NCBI RefSeq assembly: GCF_000316115.1
Contig: NZ_JH993797.1
Location: forward strand, 3,210,486-3,274,485
Length of the DNA: 64,000 nt
Direction of reading: 5' to 3'
Source of the DNA: Leptolyngbya sp. PCC 7375
Lineage (GTDB): Bacteria > Cyanobacteriota > Cyanobacteriia > Phormidesmidales > Phormidesmidaceae
The notes beneath the pieces were generated by a model. That model was not told the origin of the DNA, did not search any database, and saw nothing but the letters and a program-made list of their open reading frames with translations. Positions 55,363 to 64,000 of this stretch are shown here, one piece after another. The translations under genes were made by a program, and so were the position numbers. Each line of letters begins with the position of its first letter. The stretch's first letter is position 1.

Positions 55363-56300
55363 ACCTGGTCGTGTTGATCGAGAATGACGTTTTCAATGTT
55401 TATTTTTGGTTGCGATCGCAACCAAAAATGTTGTCTAAAAAGTTGATCTAAAATCACCTTCAAGCATACAATCGCCGTAGCTCTCTTATTAAAGCTCCAA
55501 CAGTTTTTAATAGCCAAAACAAAAAGCTTAAACGCAAAGATAAGATCGGTCTTTTGTGCTTTACTATCACTCTCTAACTGAAGTTTCGAATATTCAAAAA
55601 TCCAGTGTCTAGTTGAGTGCCCCAATCGTGCACACAGCATTTCATTAGCCTCTCGATGGGCTGCCAACCGACTACCAAACGTTTTATTCGTTGGATAAAT
55701 TCTTGACCCCGCCAAATTAACCGGCAAATAAGAAAATGGAATCATCTGACCATAACGCAGCCACAGTTCATAGTCCATACAATACTGCAGACTAGGATCC
55801 AATCCCCCTAGACGCTCTGCCACACTGCGTCGAAAAAAGACAGCCGGCTGACATAAGTAACACTCCTTGGTTAGCTGTCCATAGTCCCAAGAACGGGTCG
55901 GATATGGAGCAATAATATTATCAGCCTGATCAATCCAATCAGCCTGCCCATAAACGACAGCAACATCAGGATTTGCCTCAAAGAGCAATGATACCTGTTC
56001 AAATGCATGGGGATAGTAAATATCGTCAGAATTTATCCATGCAATGATCTCCCCCGTAGACATTGCTAACCCCTTATTGACAGCATGAGCTTGACCATCA
56101 TCAGGTTCGGAAACCCAAGTTAGGTGGCGACTATATCTTTTTAACACTGAAACCGTCTTATCAGTGCTGCCACCATCTAAAACAAAATATTCAATGTCTT
56201 TACAGTCTTGATCTAGCACGCTACATATCGTTCTTTCAATAAAATTACCTTGTTGAAATGATGGTGTAATTACACTAAAAGTAGTCTTTTTAAGAATCAT
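55359..56300 (-). CDS. glycosyltransferase family 2
   Basis: A GT-A inverting transferase of 313 aa. VITPSFQQGNFIERTICSVLDQ at the start; LDGGSTDKTV; EPDDGQAHAVNKGLAMSTGEIIAWINSDDIYYP containing the DXD-like metal site; C-terminal DYELWLRYG. First gene of the trio. Its core is close to the GT2 domain of the fusion protein at 57526. Confidence 0.95.
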   Translation of the reverse strand: MILKKTTFSVITPSFQQGNFIERTICSVLDQDCKDIEYFVLDGGSTDKTVSVLKRYSRHLTWVSEPDDGQAHAVNKGLAMSTGEIIAWINSDDIYYPHAFEQVSLLFEANPDVAVVYGQADWIDQADNIIAPYPTRSWDYGQLTKECYLCQPAVFFRRSVAERLGGLDPSLQYCMDYELWLRYGQMIPFSYLPVNLAGSRIYPTNKTFGSRLAAHREANEMLCARLGHSTRHWIFEYSKLQLESDSKAQKTDLIFAFKLFVLAIKNCWSFNKRATAIVCLKVILDQLFRQHFWLRSQPKINIENVILDQHDQV

Positions 56301-56537
56301 AAAAAAACTGACTACAATAACTAATCCAAAAGAAATCTAGAGCCTTGATATAAACATAACATCTAAAAAAAGTATTAGTCTTTTGATATAGACCAAAACC
56401 TACTTTAAAGAATTATTTATTCAATCTTTCTCTTAAAATCTACTTGCACTTTACAATATGGAAGTTTTCAATTTAAAGGGGTTGACGTCACAAAGACTTC
56501 CACAAATACTCGTCCTCAGCAAACACCCCAAAATAGG

Positions 56538-57212
56538 TTATGAGAGGGGATATTGATGTTCCTGAAACCAGTCACCAAATTCAGATATAAGCTGCTTCTG
56601 AAGCGTCTCATCTAATATTGTCCTCCATTCTCCAGAAATTGTCCCTGTCACATGATTGTTATGTAGCAGCGTCACTTTAGAGTACGGAGAGTCTATCTCT
56701 GTTTGAGCGTCAACTACAGGCAAAGACGCTGTGATCTCATCAATATTGCTCTGAGCATCTAAACATTGAGCAATAGATAAGATTGTTGAGGATATATCAC
56801 TTGCCATATCCTCATATCGGATCATTATCCGAGCACACTTTTTAGCAAAATAAAACTGGTCAATCCATTCCCGTGCAATGGCTAATGAAGGCTTACATTT
56901 AAATTTTCGAGACATACTGACTAAAGCATCTCTAATATCACGATATGAGTAAAATATATGATTCGCCCTTATAGCTTTAAACCTATCCAAATGATGGGTT
57001 TTTATCAAAAAAACATCAGCACTTGGCAAATCATATATTTCTTCAATCCATCCAGAAGACAGAGCACCAGAATACTTTCGAAGTAAGACTTGGCGTATGA
57101 TGTTATACATTAATGTAGAACCAGAGCGAGGCATTCCAGCTGAAAGTATTAGGCGACTGAGCCCTATTTTCGAGTAAATCTTACAGGTTTTTTCGACATC
57201 TTTAAATTTCAA
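56538..57212 (-). CDS. sulfotransferase-like protein
   Basis: 224 aa. The PAPS 5'-phosphosulfate loop is SAGMPRSGSTLMYNII (24-39), and YSYRDIRDALVSMSRKF fits the 3'-phosphate site. YEDM and GTISGEWRTIL follow the family order. Probably transfers sulfate to a glycan. The PAP by-product could be removed by the phosphatase at 24527. Confidence 0.82.
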   Translation of the reverse strand: MKFKDVEKTCKIYSKIGLSRLILSAGMPRSGSTLMYNIIRQVLLRKYSGALSSGWIEEIYDLPSADVFLIKTHHLDRFKAIRANHIFYSYRDIRDALVSMSRKFKCKPSLAIAREWIDQFYFAKKCARIMIRYEDMASDISSTILSIAQCLDAQSNIDEITASLPVVDAQTEIDSPYSKVTLLHNNHVTGTISGEWRTILDETLQKQLISEFGDWFQEHQYPLS

Positions 57213-57525
57213 TGCTCACTCCGTATGGGACATTAATAGCACTTTCCTAGTCAAATAAAAGATATGCAAAAGTTCAGTCTTATTTGAGTAAACATTATCA
57301 TAGGTATCAAGCGTTCAGTATTAAAGTGCTTTTGCTCTTGAAAGTTTGCTGTGGCTATTGATACATCCATAAAACGAGCAAACATACTAGTCTTGCTAGC
57401 ATGAGCTATCTCCATAGATATGCAGCTGGCAATTGATAACCTAGGCATAGGCAAACTCGCTTTAGTAGTAGATATGCTAAGTTTATAAATTAGCATAAAC
57501 TCAGCGGAGCTAAAGGCTAGGCAGC
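57213..57525. other. divergent intergenic region
   Basis: About 310 bp between divergent genes. An 81-codon minus frame here has no protein character. No RNA gene or strong repeat is seen. Confidence 0.5.
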
Positions 57526-60234
57526 ATGATCATTGTAGATATCGGGGCAAACGATGGCTCATTTTTTGCTATACCTAAAGCGAAAGATTCCAACAATCTT
57601 GTTTACGCTGTTGAACCTAACAGAGAGTTGGCCTCAAAAATTGAAAATGAGGGGTTCTCAAACTTACATGTTTTTTGCACTTTTTTTGGCGAGGTAGATG
57701 CCGACTCAGTAGGTGGTATTGAACATTCACAATCTAGTTCTTCAGCAACGAAAGCATTAGCTGAAGAGTCACTTCCAAACCATATAACTTCTCAGAAAAA
57801 TGAGAAAACAGATGATAAAACGAATGTCTCTGTCACTCGCTTAGATACCTTTTGCATAGCTAACAACATCGCAGAAATTGACTTTTTAAAAATTGATACT
57901 CAAGGCTATGAACTTCAAGTCCTAAAGGGTGCTGGAGAAAAAATATCCTGCATAAAGCGCATACTATTAGAGGTTCAACTTCAACCGCTTTATGAAAATG
58001 CTGGGACAAAAGAAGAGATTATTGACTATCTCACAAACAGAGGATTTCGACTGGTCATAGCCCAACCTCAAACTCAAGGTTTAGAAGAAAATTTAGAGTT
58101 TGTGAGAGTCAACCGTTTTCCCTTATACAAGACATCAGAATCGTTTATCGTGTCTGTCCCCCACGTGGGGATTATTCAAACTCCACCGAATGATTATGTA
58201 GGTCATCTTTTGGAACAAGGAGTTTTTGAGGGAATAGAGCAAGCCTTTGTATGGTTATACCTTAGACCGGGGGACACTTTTTTAGATTGTGGGGCCCATG
58301 TAGGTTTATTTTCCTGCATCGCTGCTAAACGCCTCAAACATCAAGGAGCCATCATTGGTTTTGAGCCTAACCCAATTTGCTTAGATTTTTACCAACGCAA
58401 TCTTCAAGCCTTAGGCTGTGAAATCTTTACAGCAGTTCCCGTAGGGCTCTCAGATCAAACAGGTTCAGCCGAATTCTCTGTTGGGAAACAAGGAATGTCA
58501 GCATTCGGCACATTTACTCCATCAGAAGCCGAACAGACGATTGACAAGCAGCTTGTTTCATTAGATACACTAGACAACCTAATGGGTCAGTTAGCAATCG
58601 ATCATGTAGCCTTTGCTAAGCTCGATGTAGAAGGATGGGAAAACTTTGTACTAAAAGGTGCTATCAATTCAATTCAACGGCAGAAATTCCCCCTATGGAT
58701 GATCGAATTTACGGAAGAAAATGCAGCAGCAGCTGACAGTAGCACTCAAAAACTACGTGTCTTAATAGAATCATTCGGATATACGCTATGCCGATTTGAT
58801 ACCCATAGCTTTAGGTTAGTCCCAGAACCCCATCAATTAACCTACACATATCGAAATCTGTTTGCTGTTTTGGATCTAGAAAGTATTAATAAAAGACTAG
58901 CAACCGCAGATCACGAATCTTGTCGCATAGCGCGCGACATCATATCACGTTCAGACACAGCGGATATTGCTAGTATGGGCCTCAATCTCATCAACGAGAA
59001 GTATCAGCAATTTCTTGCCTGGCAACAAACTAATGACGCGTTAGAGCAAACCATAAAGGAACTACAGAACACTCAACAGCGTTCGGAAGAAACACACCAA
59101 CAACTACAGCACACTCAGAATCAAGCACAACAAACACAAGACCAGTTGCAACAAACACAAGACCAGTTGCAACAAACTCAGGAACAATTACACCAAGCGT
59201 ATACTCTACTGCACCAGACTCAGAAAAGCGTACTTCATAAGCTGGCAGATCGCATTGTCCACAGTCATATTAGAAGACATTTCAATCAATACACGATTAG
59301 ACATGCAATCAAACAAGTATTACCAAATTCTGTTGTTGCCGCTATCAAAGACATCAAAAATCAGTACAACAAACTAACACTTGATGAACGCCAAATCCCT
59401 GCCGCTATCAACTTGCCCAACCATTATCAACACACTCCTTTAACAGCAGCTAAGCCTCCAAAAATATCAATAGTTACCCCCTCCTACAATCAGGCTGAGT
59501 ACATCGAACTAACTATTAAAAGTGTTGTAGAGCAGAATTACCCTGATTTGGAATACTTTATTCAGGATGGTGCTTCGTCAGATGGCACCCAGGAAGTTCT
59601 CCACAGTTATGCCCACAGAATAACTAAAATTATTTCTGAACCCGACAATGGCCAGGCAAACGCTATCAATCGTGGCTTTGCTCACTCCAGCGGCGAAATT
59701 ATGGCCTGGCTCAACTCAGATGATTTATTGCTTCCCGGCAGTTTAAATTATGTAGCTAGCTATTTCAATAGCCATCCTGAGGTTGATGTTGTATATGGCC
59801 ATCGAATTATCGTCAATGAGCACAATCAGCAAACAAGTCAGTGGGTTTTACCCCCCCACAGCGATTCAATGTTGACTTGGGCTGATTATGTGCCACAAGA
59901 AACTATGTTCTGGCGTCGAGCTATATGGGATAGAGCAGGAGGTTGTGTGGATGAATCTTTTCGCTTTGCCCTCGATTGGGATCTTATCTTACGCTTTCGT
60001 GAAGCAGGTGCCAATTTTGTGCGATTACCCCGCTTTCTAGGTGCGTTTCGCGTTTACCCACAACAAAAGACATCTGCATGGAATGAAGTTGGGCAGGCTG
60101 AAATGGAGCTTCTGCGAAAACGGTGTCATCATCGCACAGTTACCCAAGAAGAAGTCAATGAGGGTATTCGCCCATACCATAAAAAGGCATGGCGTTATCA
60201 CTGGTTACACTCACTGAGTCTACTAAATCATTAA
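57526..60234 (+). CDS. FkbM methyltransferase x2 - coiled coil - GT2 fusion
   Basis: A 902-residue multidomain protein. Domain 1 (1-195): an FkbM-type methyltransferase opening directly at SAM motif I (MIIVDIGANDGSFF) with FLKIDTQGYELQVLKGA. Domain 2 (about 230-450): a second FkbM domain (GDTFLDCGAHVGLFSCIAA; FAKLDVEGWENFVLKGA). A Gln/Thr-rich coiled coil of about 70 residues (about 498-568) with QTQDQLQ heptads, then a GT2 domain (about 645-880: ISIVTPSYNQAEYIELTIKSV, EPDNGQANAINRGFAHSSGEIMAWLNSDD). It probably extends or caps and O-methylates a glycan, with the coiled coil acting as ruler or oligomeriser. The short N-terminus could mean a lost upstream part. Confidence 0.93.
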   Translation: MIIVDIGANDGSFFAIPKAKDSNNLVYAVEPNRELASKIENEGFSNLHVFCTFFGEVDADSVGGIEHSQSSSSATKALAEESLPNHITSQKNEKTDDKTNVSVTRLDTFCIANNIAEIDFLKIDTQGYELQVLKGAGEKISCIKRILLEVQLQPLYENAGTKEEIIDYLTNRGFRLVIAQPQTQGLEENLEFVRVNRFPLYKTSESFIVSVPHVGIIQTPPNDYVGHLLEQGVFEGIEQAFVWLYLRPGDTFLDCGAHVGLFSCIAAKRLKHQGAIIGFEPNPICLDFYQRNLQALGCEIFTAVPVGLSDQTGSAEFSVGKQGMSAFGTFTPSEAEQTIDKQLVSLDTLDNLMGQLAIDHVAFAKLDVEGWENFVLKGAINSIQRQKFPLWMIEFTEENAAAADSSTQKLRVLIESFGYTLCRFDTHSFRLVPEPHQLTYTYRNLFAVLDLESINKRLATADHESCRIARDIISRSDTADIASMGLNLINEKYQQFLAWQQTNDALEQTIKELQNTQQRSEETHQQLQHTQNQAQQTQDQLQQTQDQLQQTQEQLHQAYTLLHQTQKSVLHKLADRIVHSHIRRHFNQYTIRHAIKQVLPNSVVAAIKDIKNQYNKLTLDERQIPAAINLPNHYQHTPLTAAKPPKISIVTPSYNQAEYIELTIKSVVEQNYPDLEYFIQDGASSDGTQEVLHSYAHRITKIISEPDNGQANAINRGFAHSSGEIMAWLNSDDLLLPGSLNYVASYFNSHPEVDVVYGHRIIVNEHNQQTSQWVLPPHSDSMLTWADYVPQETMFWRRAIWDRAGGCVDESFRFALDWDLILRFREAGANFVRLPRFLGAFRVYPQQKTSAWNEVGQAEMELLRKRCHHRTVTQEEVNEGIRPYHKKAWRYHWLHSLSLLNH
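59131..59172 (+). repeat. 21-bp tandem repeat in the coiled-coil region
   Basis: Two perfect 21-bp copies (59131-59151, 59152-59172) and a degenerate third encode the heptad QTQDQLQ. Such in-frame repeats can change coiled-coil length by slippage. Confidence 0.85.
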
Positions 60235-60367
60235 AGTAATGCTGTATTGCTCACAACCTATTAAGAACAACATTTGCTTATTATTCAGCTCTCAACAAAG
60301 AATCTCTCAAATTCTAGGCACTACATTAAAAACTTGTGGGCTATTTGTCCTAACAGATGCTGATGAT

Positions 60368-61729
60368 TTATCCGTCTATTGCACCCAGTGACAGCGCTCT
60401 ACCTTTATAGGGAAGACCTACCATTCCTAAAAAGGGAGCCTTTTGAACTCTATAATCCCAACACACTTCTAAAGGCCCAATCCAGGGCGATGTACAAACT
60501 TTATGAGTCTCATTCGGTATCAACTTAGACTGCTCTAATGAAAACATTATCGTATAGCTACCAGCTTCAATATTGAGCTTTAGCTCTATTTCAAAGCATT
60601 GAATATTTTCATTGCTTGTATTTAATGGAGGTTGATTATCAAAATAAGATCCTCCACGAAAAACAAAGCGATCATATTTATTTTTAAGCGTAATGCCTAC
60701 ATAGAAATCATCTAAGTTTCCTGCAAAAAAATAGGCTCTAAATCTCAATACATCTCCTATCTGACAGATTGTAGTAGGTACTAGATGCTGATCTAAGATT
60801 GAAACAGCTAGAATTTCAGCCTTAGAATCAATTATATTAAAATTAGCCAATTTCCATATTGAGTCTTGTGTTAGCTCAGCAACTTTTTTAATTAATGAAT
60901 TTACGTTATTCTTGCAAGGTATTGAATTATCTATTTTCTCTATAGAAGAAGAAACATAATTTTTATTTTTTATAGCAACAGTCTGATGCTCATTTTTTAT
61001 TCGATAAAATTTGCCAATAGCTTCAGAACTGGAGCCATAGAAAACAATCTCACCTTTGTCCAGCAAATATGCTGTCTTGCAGAAATTTTTAACCAAGGAT
61101 AAGTTATGGGAAACAAACAAAATAGTCTTATTCTTACTCAATAAATCCTCCATACGTTGAAAACACTTTTGCTGAAAGAATATGTCCCCTACGCTCAGTG
61201 CTTCATCTATGATAAGTATGTCGGGGTCAACAGCTACATAGACTGAAAATGCTAATCGCAATTTCATACCTGAGCTATAGGTTTTTACAGGCTGATCTAA
61301 AAAATCACCAATTTCTGAAAAATCAATAATCGCATCTAGTTTTCCGTGAATTTGTGATGTTGTTAATCCAAGAAGTTTCCCACTAAGAAAAATATTTTCT
61401 CGACCAGTAAACTCTAAATTGAACCCACTTCCTAATTCTAGTAATGCTGCAACACGCCCATTAACCGAAACTTCACCTGTTGTTGGGGATAAGGTACCCG
61501 CGATAAGCTGAAGTAACGTACTTTTGCCAGCACCATTTCTACCAATAATCCCGGTAGCTTTTCCTTTGGGAATAGTAAGTTCGATATCCTTAAGTGCCCA
61601 GAATTCCTTGCCATATTTTCTCTTAGGAAATAAAAACTGCTTTAAACGATCTACAGGATACTTGTACTTTTTGTAGAGCTTAGATACGTTCCTAAGGGAA
61701 ACCGCTGTTGTATCGAGGGTACGTGTCAT
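60368..61729 (-). CDS. ABC transporter ATPase for polysaccharide export (Wzt-like)
   Basis: 453 aa. ABC domain (1-245): Walker A GRNGAGKST (63-71), a Q-loop region typical of the Wzt/TagH class (LLELGSGFNLEFTGRENIFLSG), signature YSSGMKLRLAFSV and Walker B ILIIDEALSVGD. After a Lys/Asn-rich linker, a beta-sandwich region (about 300-445) resembles the Wzt C-terminal domain that binds the glycan end. The Wzm permease is not in the window. Confidence 0.92.
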   Translation of the reverse strand: MTRTLDTTAVSLRNVSKLYKKYKYPVDRLKQFLFPKRKYGKEFWALKDIELTIPKGKATGIIGRNGAGKSTLLQLIAGTLSPTTGEVSVNGRVAALLELGSGFNLEFTGRENIFLSGKLLGLTTSQIHGKLDAIIDFSEIGDFLDQPVKTYSSGMKLRLAFSVYVAVDPDILIIDEALSVGDIFFQQKCFQRMEDLLSKNKTILFVSHNLSLVKNFCKTAYLLDKGEIVFYGSSSEAIGKFYRIKNEHQTVAIKNKNYVSSSIEKIDNSIPCKNNVNSLIKKVAELTQDSIWKLANFNIIDSKAEILAVSILDQHLVPTTICQIGDVLRFRAYFFAGNLDDFYVGITLKNKYDRFVFRGGSYFDNQPPLNTSNENIQCFEIELKLNIEAGSYTIMFSLEQSKLIPNETHKVCTSPWIGPLEVCWDYRVQKAPFLGMVGLPYKGRALSLGAIDG

Positions 61730-61795
61730 TTACTGATATCTTAATTGAGTGTAAGAATAATATCTTGCATGTATCTTCATTAGCCAAACAATCCG

Positions 61796-62575
61796 ATGGG
61801 TACGTTTAAGAACATGCCAATTAACATATATCACTGCTGCGTATTCAAAACCGGCAGTCAATGGATGAGAGCCGTTCTAGAACATCCATTCACCAGAAAA
61901 GCATCTGGCATGGAATGCTACAGATATGAAGATGATTTACCGGGTAAAGCCGATCCTAGGCGAATAAGGGAACGCTTTTTTGATGCTCCCTTTCCCAAAA
62001 ACAAAATACTAAGTCCACTATTTATAGATTTTGAAGGTTTTCAAAGTATCCCCAAACCTAGTGATTACAGAGCTTTTTTTGTAGCTCGTGATCCACGTGA
62101 TATTGTTGTCTCTTGGTATTTTTCAGCACTTTACTCACACAAAGCCAATGAAAGAATGTCAGCTACACGCAAACGTCTACAAGATATGTCTTTGGAAGCA
62201 GGGCTAATTGAGTCAATTAGAGTTCTAAATAACACAGGGACTTTTGGAGCAATATTATCCTGGAATAATGCCTCGAAAAAGGATCCTAATACTAAAGTAA
62301 TTAGCTTTGAAAATTTAACAGGTGCTAGACAGTTAGATGAGTTTAGGGACCTGTTTGAGCACTGCCAAATCAAAATGAAAGAAAAAGATATTAAAAAACT
62401 ACTTGCGGATCTTAGCTTTAAAGAACTAAGTGGACGGCATCAGGGAAATGAAGATAAAAACTCACATTATAGAAAAGGTATTTCTGGTGACTGGAAAAAC
62501 TACTTTAAGCCCGAAGTAAACAAAAAGTTCTCAGACTTGACGGGCAACCTGATCATAGCGTTAGGATATCAATAA
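61796..62575 (+). CDS. sulfotransferase
   Basis: 259 aa, or 253 from Met7 (61814). PAPS-binding loop VFKTGSQWMRAVL (16-28); 3'-phosphate motif ARDPRDIVVSWYFS; C-terminal HYRKGISGDWKNYFKP, the family (R)KG--GDWKN signature. Not closely related to the sulfotransferase at 56538. Divergent from the Wzt-like gene. Confidence 0.9.
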   Translation: MGTFKNMPINIYHCCVFKTGSQWMRAVLEHPFTRKASGMECYRYEDDLPGKADPRRIRERFFDAPFPKNKILSPLFIDFEGFQSIPKPSDYRAFFVARDPRDIVVSWYFSALYSHKANERMSATRKRLQDMSLEAGLIESIRVLNNTGTFGAILSWNNASKKDPNTKVISFENLTGARQLDEFRDLFEHCQIKMKEKDIKKLLADLSFKELSGRHQGNEDKNSHYRKGISGDWKNYFKPEVNKKFSDLTGNLIIALGYQ

Positions 62576-62743
62576 CTAGCATCCTAACGCTATATAGTTA
62601 CAGCAAAGTTGCAATAGGCTACCGAACTGAGATACTTAGGGCGTACTTGAAAGCTTGACCAAAACCTGATGCTTTCGTACAAGAGAACAATCCTTTTAGG
62701 AGGTCTTAAAGCACTGCCTTAGTATTAATGCAAGGCATAATAT

Positions 62744-63496
62744 TTAATGAATTCGCTGTGCAATGAATGCAGTACATTCTTCAGGGGTATCTCGATATTT
62801 AGAGGTATGCTTGCTAGTAACTGTGCGTTTAACTTCAAAGCCCAACACACCAAGCATTCGCCGAATGCAACCATCTGAAAAAGCCCACCAGGCCCACAAA
62901 AGTTTCTCGTCTTCTGCATTTGGCATAAAGTAACCAATGGGTTCTTTCGAAGGCATTGCCTGATTTACAATAATGACGGTATCGGTCGACAAACGGGAAG
63001 CTGAATAGAGAGCCTGAAATGGATCTCGCAAATGAGAAAGGATCATACCAAAGAGAACGACATCAAATTTCCCTAACTCATCTGGAAAATCATAAACATT
63101 GCCATAGTAAACTTTGGCATTAGAGTTCAAATGTTTATGAGAATACCAGTAAGATTTTCTAATTCGCTGTAGGCCAACATTTCTGTTTTGAAGCAGTTCT
63201 TTAATGCGAGGCTGAACTTTATAGTGGGGGACAATGTCCCATTCACCATCACTAGACATGTCAAAGGATGTTACCTCAGCACCTTGTTTTTCCATAGAAA
63301 AAGTCAAAAAGCCTGAAGCTGTGCCGACATCTAAAACTTTTTTGCCAGAAAAATTGTAATTTCCTAAATACTCTTTAATTGATGATCTTAAATCCCAATC
63401 ACCTTCTATGGGGGCATGATTAGGCAAATCTATACTATGATAGAATTTGCATTCCTTTATATTATCTACGGGTATAGGCTCGGCGTACTGAAACAT
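62744..63496 (-). CDS. class I SAM-dependent methyltransferase
   Basis: 250 aa. Motif I KKVLDVGTASGFLTF (52-66), motif II acid in VTSFDMSSDGEWDIV, motif IV FDVVLFGMILSHLRDPF. It resembles small-molecule or sugar methyltransferases. Probably acts in the adjacent glycan pathway; the acceptor is unknown. Confidence 0.88.
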   Translation of the reverse strand: MFQYAEPIPVDNIKECKFYHSIDLPNHAPIEGDWDLRSSIKEYLGNYNFSGKKVLDVGTASGFLTFSMEKQGAEVTSFDMSSDGEWDIVPHYKVQPRIKELLQNRNVGLQRIRKSYWYSHKHLNSNAKVYYGNVYDFPDELGKFDVVLFGMILSHLRDPFQALYSASRLSTDTVIIVNQAMPSKEPIGYFMPNAEDEKLLWAWWAFSDGCIRRMLGVLGFEVKRTVTSKHTSKYRDTPEECTAFIAQRIH

Positions 63497-63780
63497 GACA
63501 CCTCGTTACAATGAAATTACGTTTACAGGATATTAGAATAAATCATTTTTAATACTTTTAGATAAATATACGAGGACATTTTTTCATAAGCCTACTTGTT
63601 AGTAGTTCTCCTAATTTTTCAACAATGAATAATCTTAGAGTAGTCAAATATAACTCACCTTAGAAATTATTTTTCCTTAAATATTCCTCTTCTATTATCT
63701 ATTAGGGTTCACTAGGAAACGGGCAGAGAGCATAGCCAGCTGAAGATACCAATCCATCAGCTGGCTATGCATGTCATCCT

Positions 63781-63894
63781 CTACGTAACTGTACAATCAA
63801 TTGTTGCCCTTACTACATCAACATAGCCGTTACAAATACCTCCGGCCTGACTGCCTGACACAAATCCTGTAACCCAGAATCCATAAGGATCGAC
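63781..63894 (-). pseudogene. gene-tail fragment
   Basis: The minus frame reads LVDPYGFWVTGFVSGSQAGG then ICNGYVDVVRATIDCTVT and a stop at 63781. It has strong coding character but no plausible start, because it joins the 3' region of the upstream copy. A duplicated tail of the gene ending at 63963. Protein family unknown. Confidence 0.45.
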
Positions 63895-63962
63895 AAGGAA
63901 ATGGGCAGAGGGCATGCAAAGCTGAAGATACCAAACCATCAGCGTGATATGCATGTCAGCCT

Positions 63963-64000
63963 CTACCCAACTGTATGATCAATTGTTGCCCTTCCTGCGT
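63963..64000 (-). CDS. C-terminal end of an unknown protein (cut by window edge)
   Basis: The last codons read AGRATIDHTVG-stop. This matches VRATIDCTVT-stop of the fragment at 63781, so a real gene probably ends here, with its body beyond the window. Confidence 0.4.
   Translation of the reverse strand, partial: AGRATIDHTVG

Larger units (their letters stand above)
63713..64000 (-). repeat. imperfect direct repeat of a gene 3' end plus hairpin (about 180-bp period)
   Basis: 63713-63815 and about 63892-63996 are similar. Each holds, on the minus strand, an (R)ATID-TV coding end, a stop, and a hairpin region. The hairpin is perfect in the left copy (GCATAGCCAGCTGA / TCAGCTGGCTATGC, about 63732-63772) and degenerate in the right. 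This suggests tandem duplication of a gene tail and its terminator. Confidence 0.65.

Noticed and set aside
57251..57496. 81-codon minus-strand frame between sulfotransferase and fusion gene
   Set aside because: Composition rich in Ile/Ser/Met with no domain; it fills a promoter region between divergent genes.

Overview
This window reads as chromosomal DNA of a cyanobacterium. The evidence is gene content: a one-helix high-light-inducible (HLIP/Hli) chlorophyll-binding protein, a helical carotenoid protein (HCP) with its C-terminal-domain homologue (CTDH), a CrtW-type beta-carotene ketolase, triad-less ClpR-type subunits beside a ClpP, a group 2 sigma-70 factor, an NhaS3-like antiporter, and scattered GCGATCGC (HIP1) octamers. 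The many insertion-sequence remnants and the large surface-polysaccharide locus would suit a Leptolyngbya- or Acaryochloris-like lineage, but the genus cannot be fixed from the sequence alone.

Layout. 1-6.8 kb: an RND efflux operon (adaptor + pump) behind palindromic TetR-type operators and split by an opposite-strand IS. 6.8-13 kb: a mostly minus-strand photoprotection block (catalytically dead rhodanese fold, Hli protein, site-2 protease, HEAT protein, crtW, CTDH, HCP). Three genes here have HLR1-like (RpaB-type) direct repeats upstream, so a common high-light response is plausible. 13-17 kb: a divergent ClpC paralogue and a group 2 sigma factor. 17.5-28.7 kb: housekeeping genes (rplU-rpmA, SGNH hydrolase, nitrilase-family amidase, antiporter, murI, PAP-phosphatase-like protein, PfkB kinase, rsmI) with an MntA-HepT type toxin-antitoxin pair.

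28.8-33.7 kb is an AT-rich accessory island: a 733-residue NACHT (STAND, NLR-like) protein followed by hairpins and the remains of at least four different transposases. 33.7-36.4 kb holds a J-domain protein and a three-gene clp operon with two triad-less members and one intact protease. 36.8-43.5 kb carries a VWA protein, a dipeptide epimerase-like enzyme, a lipoprotein, a TMEM14-type protein and an AAA (DUF815-like)/TAXI receptor gene pair. 43.5-48.3 kb is a giant secreted VWA/RTX/FG-GAP protein gene broken by an IS with a perfect 8-bp target duplication.

49.7-63.5 kb is a surface-polysaccharide locus: gmd, rmlB, an IS-truncated rmlA remnant, three coupled glycosyltransferases, two sulfotransferases, a 902-residue methyltransferase-methyltransferase-coiled-coil-glycosyltransferase fusion, a Wzt-type ABC ATPase with a C-terminal cargo-binding region, and a methyltransferase. 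Together they suggest an exported, probably sulfated and methylated glycan. The window ends in an imperfect duplication of a gene 3' end and its downstream hairpin.

The best candidates for unusual biology are the crtW-CTDH-HCP cluster with its HLR1 promoter, the NACHT protein in its IS graveyard, and the large FkbM-FkbM-GT2 fusion protein.
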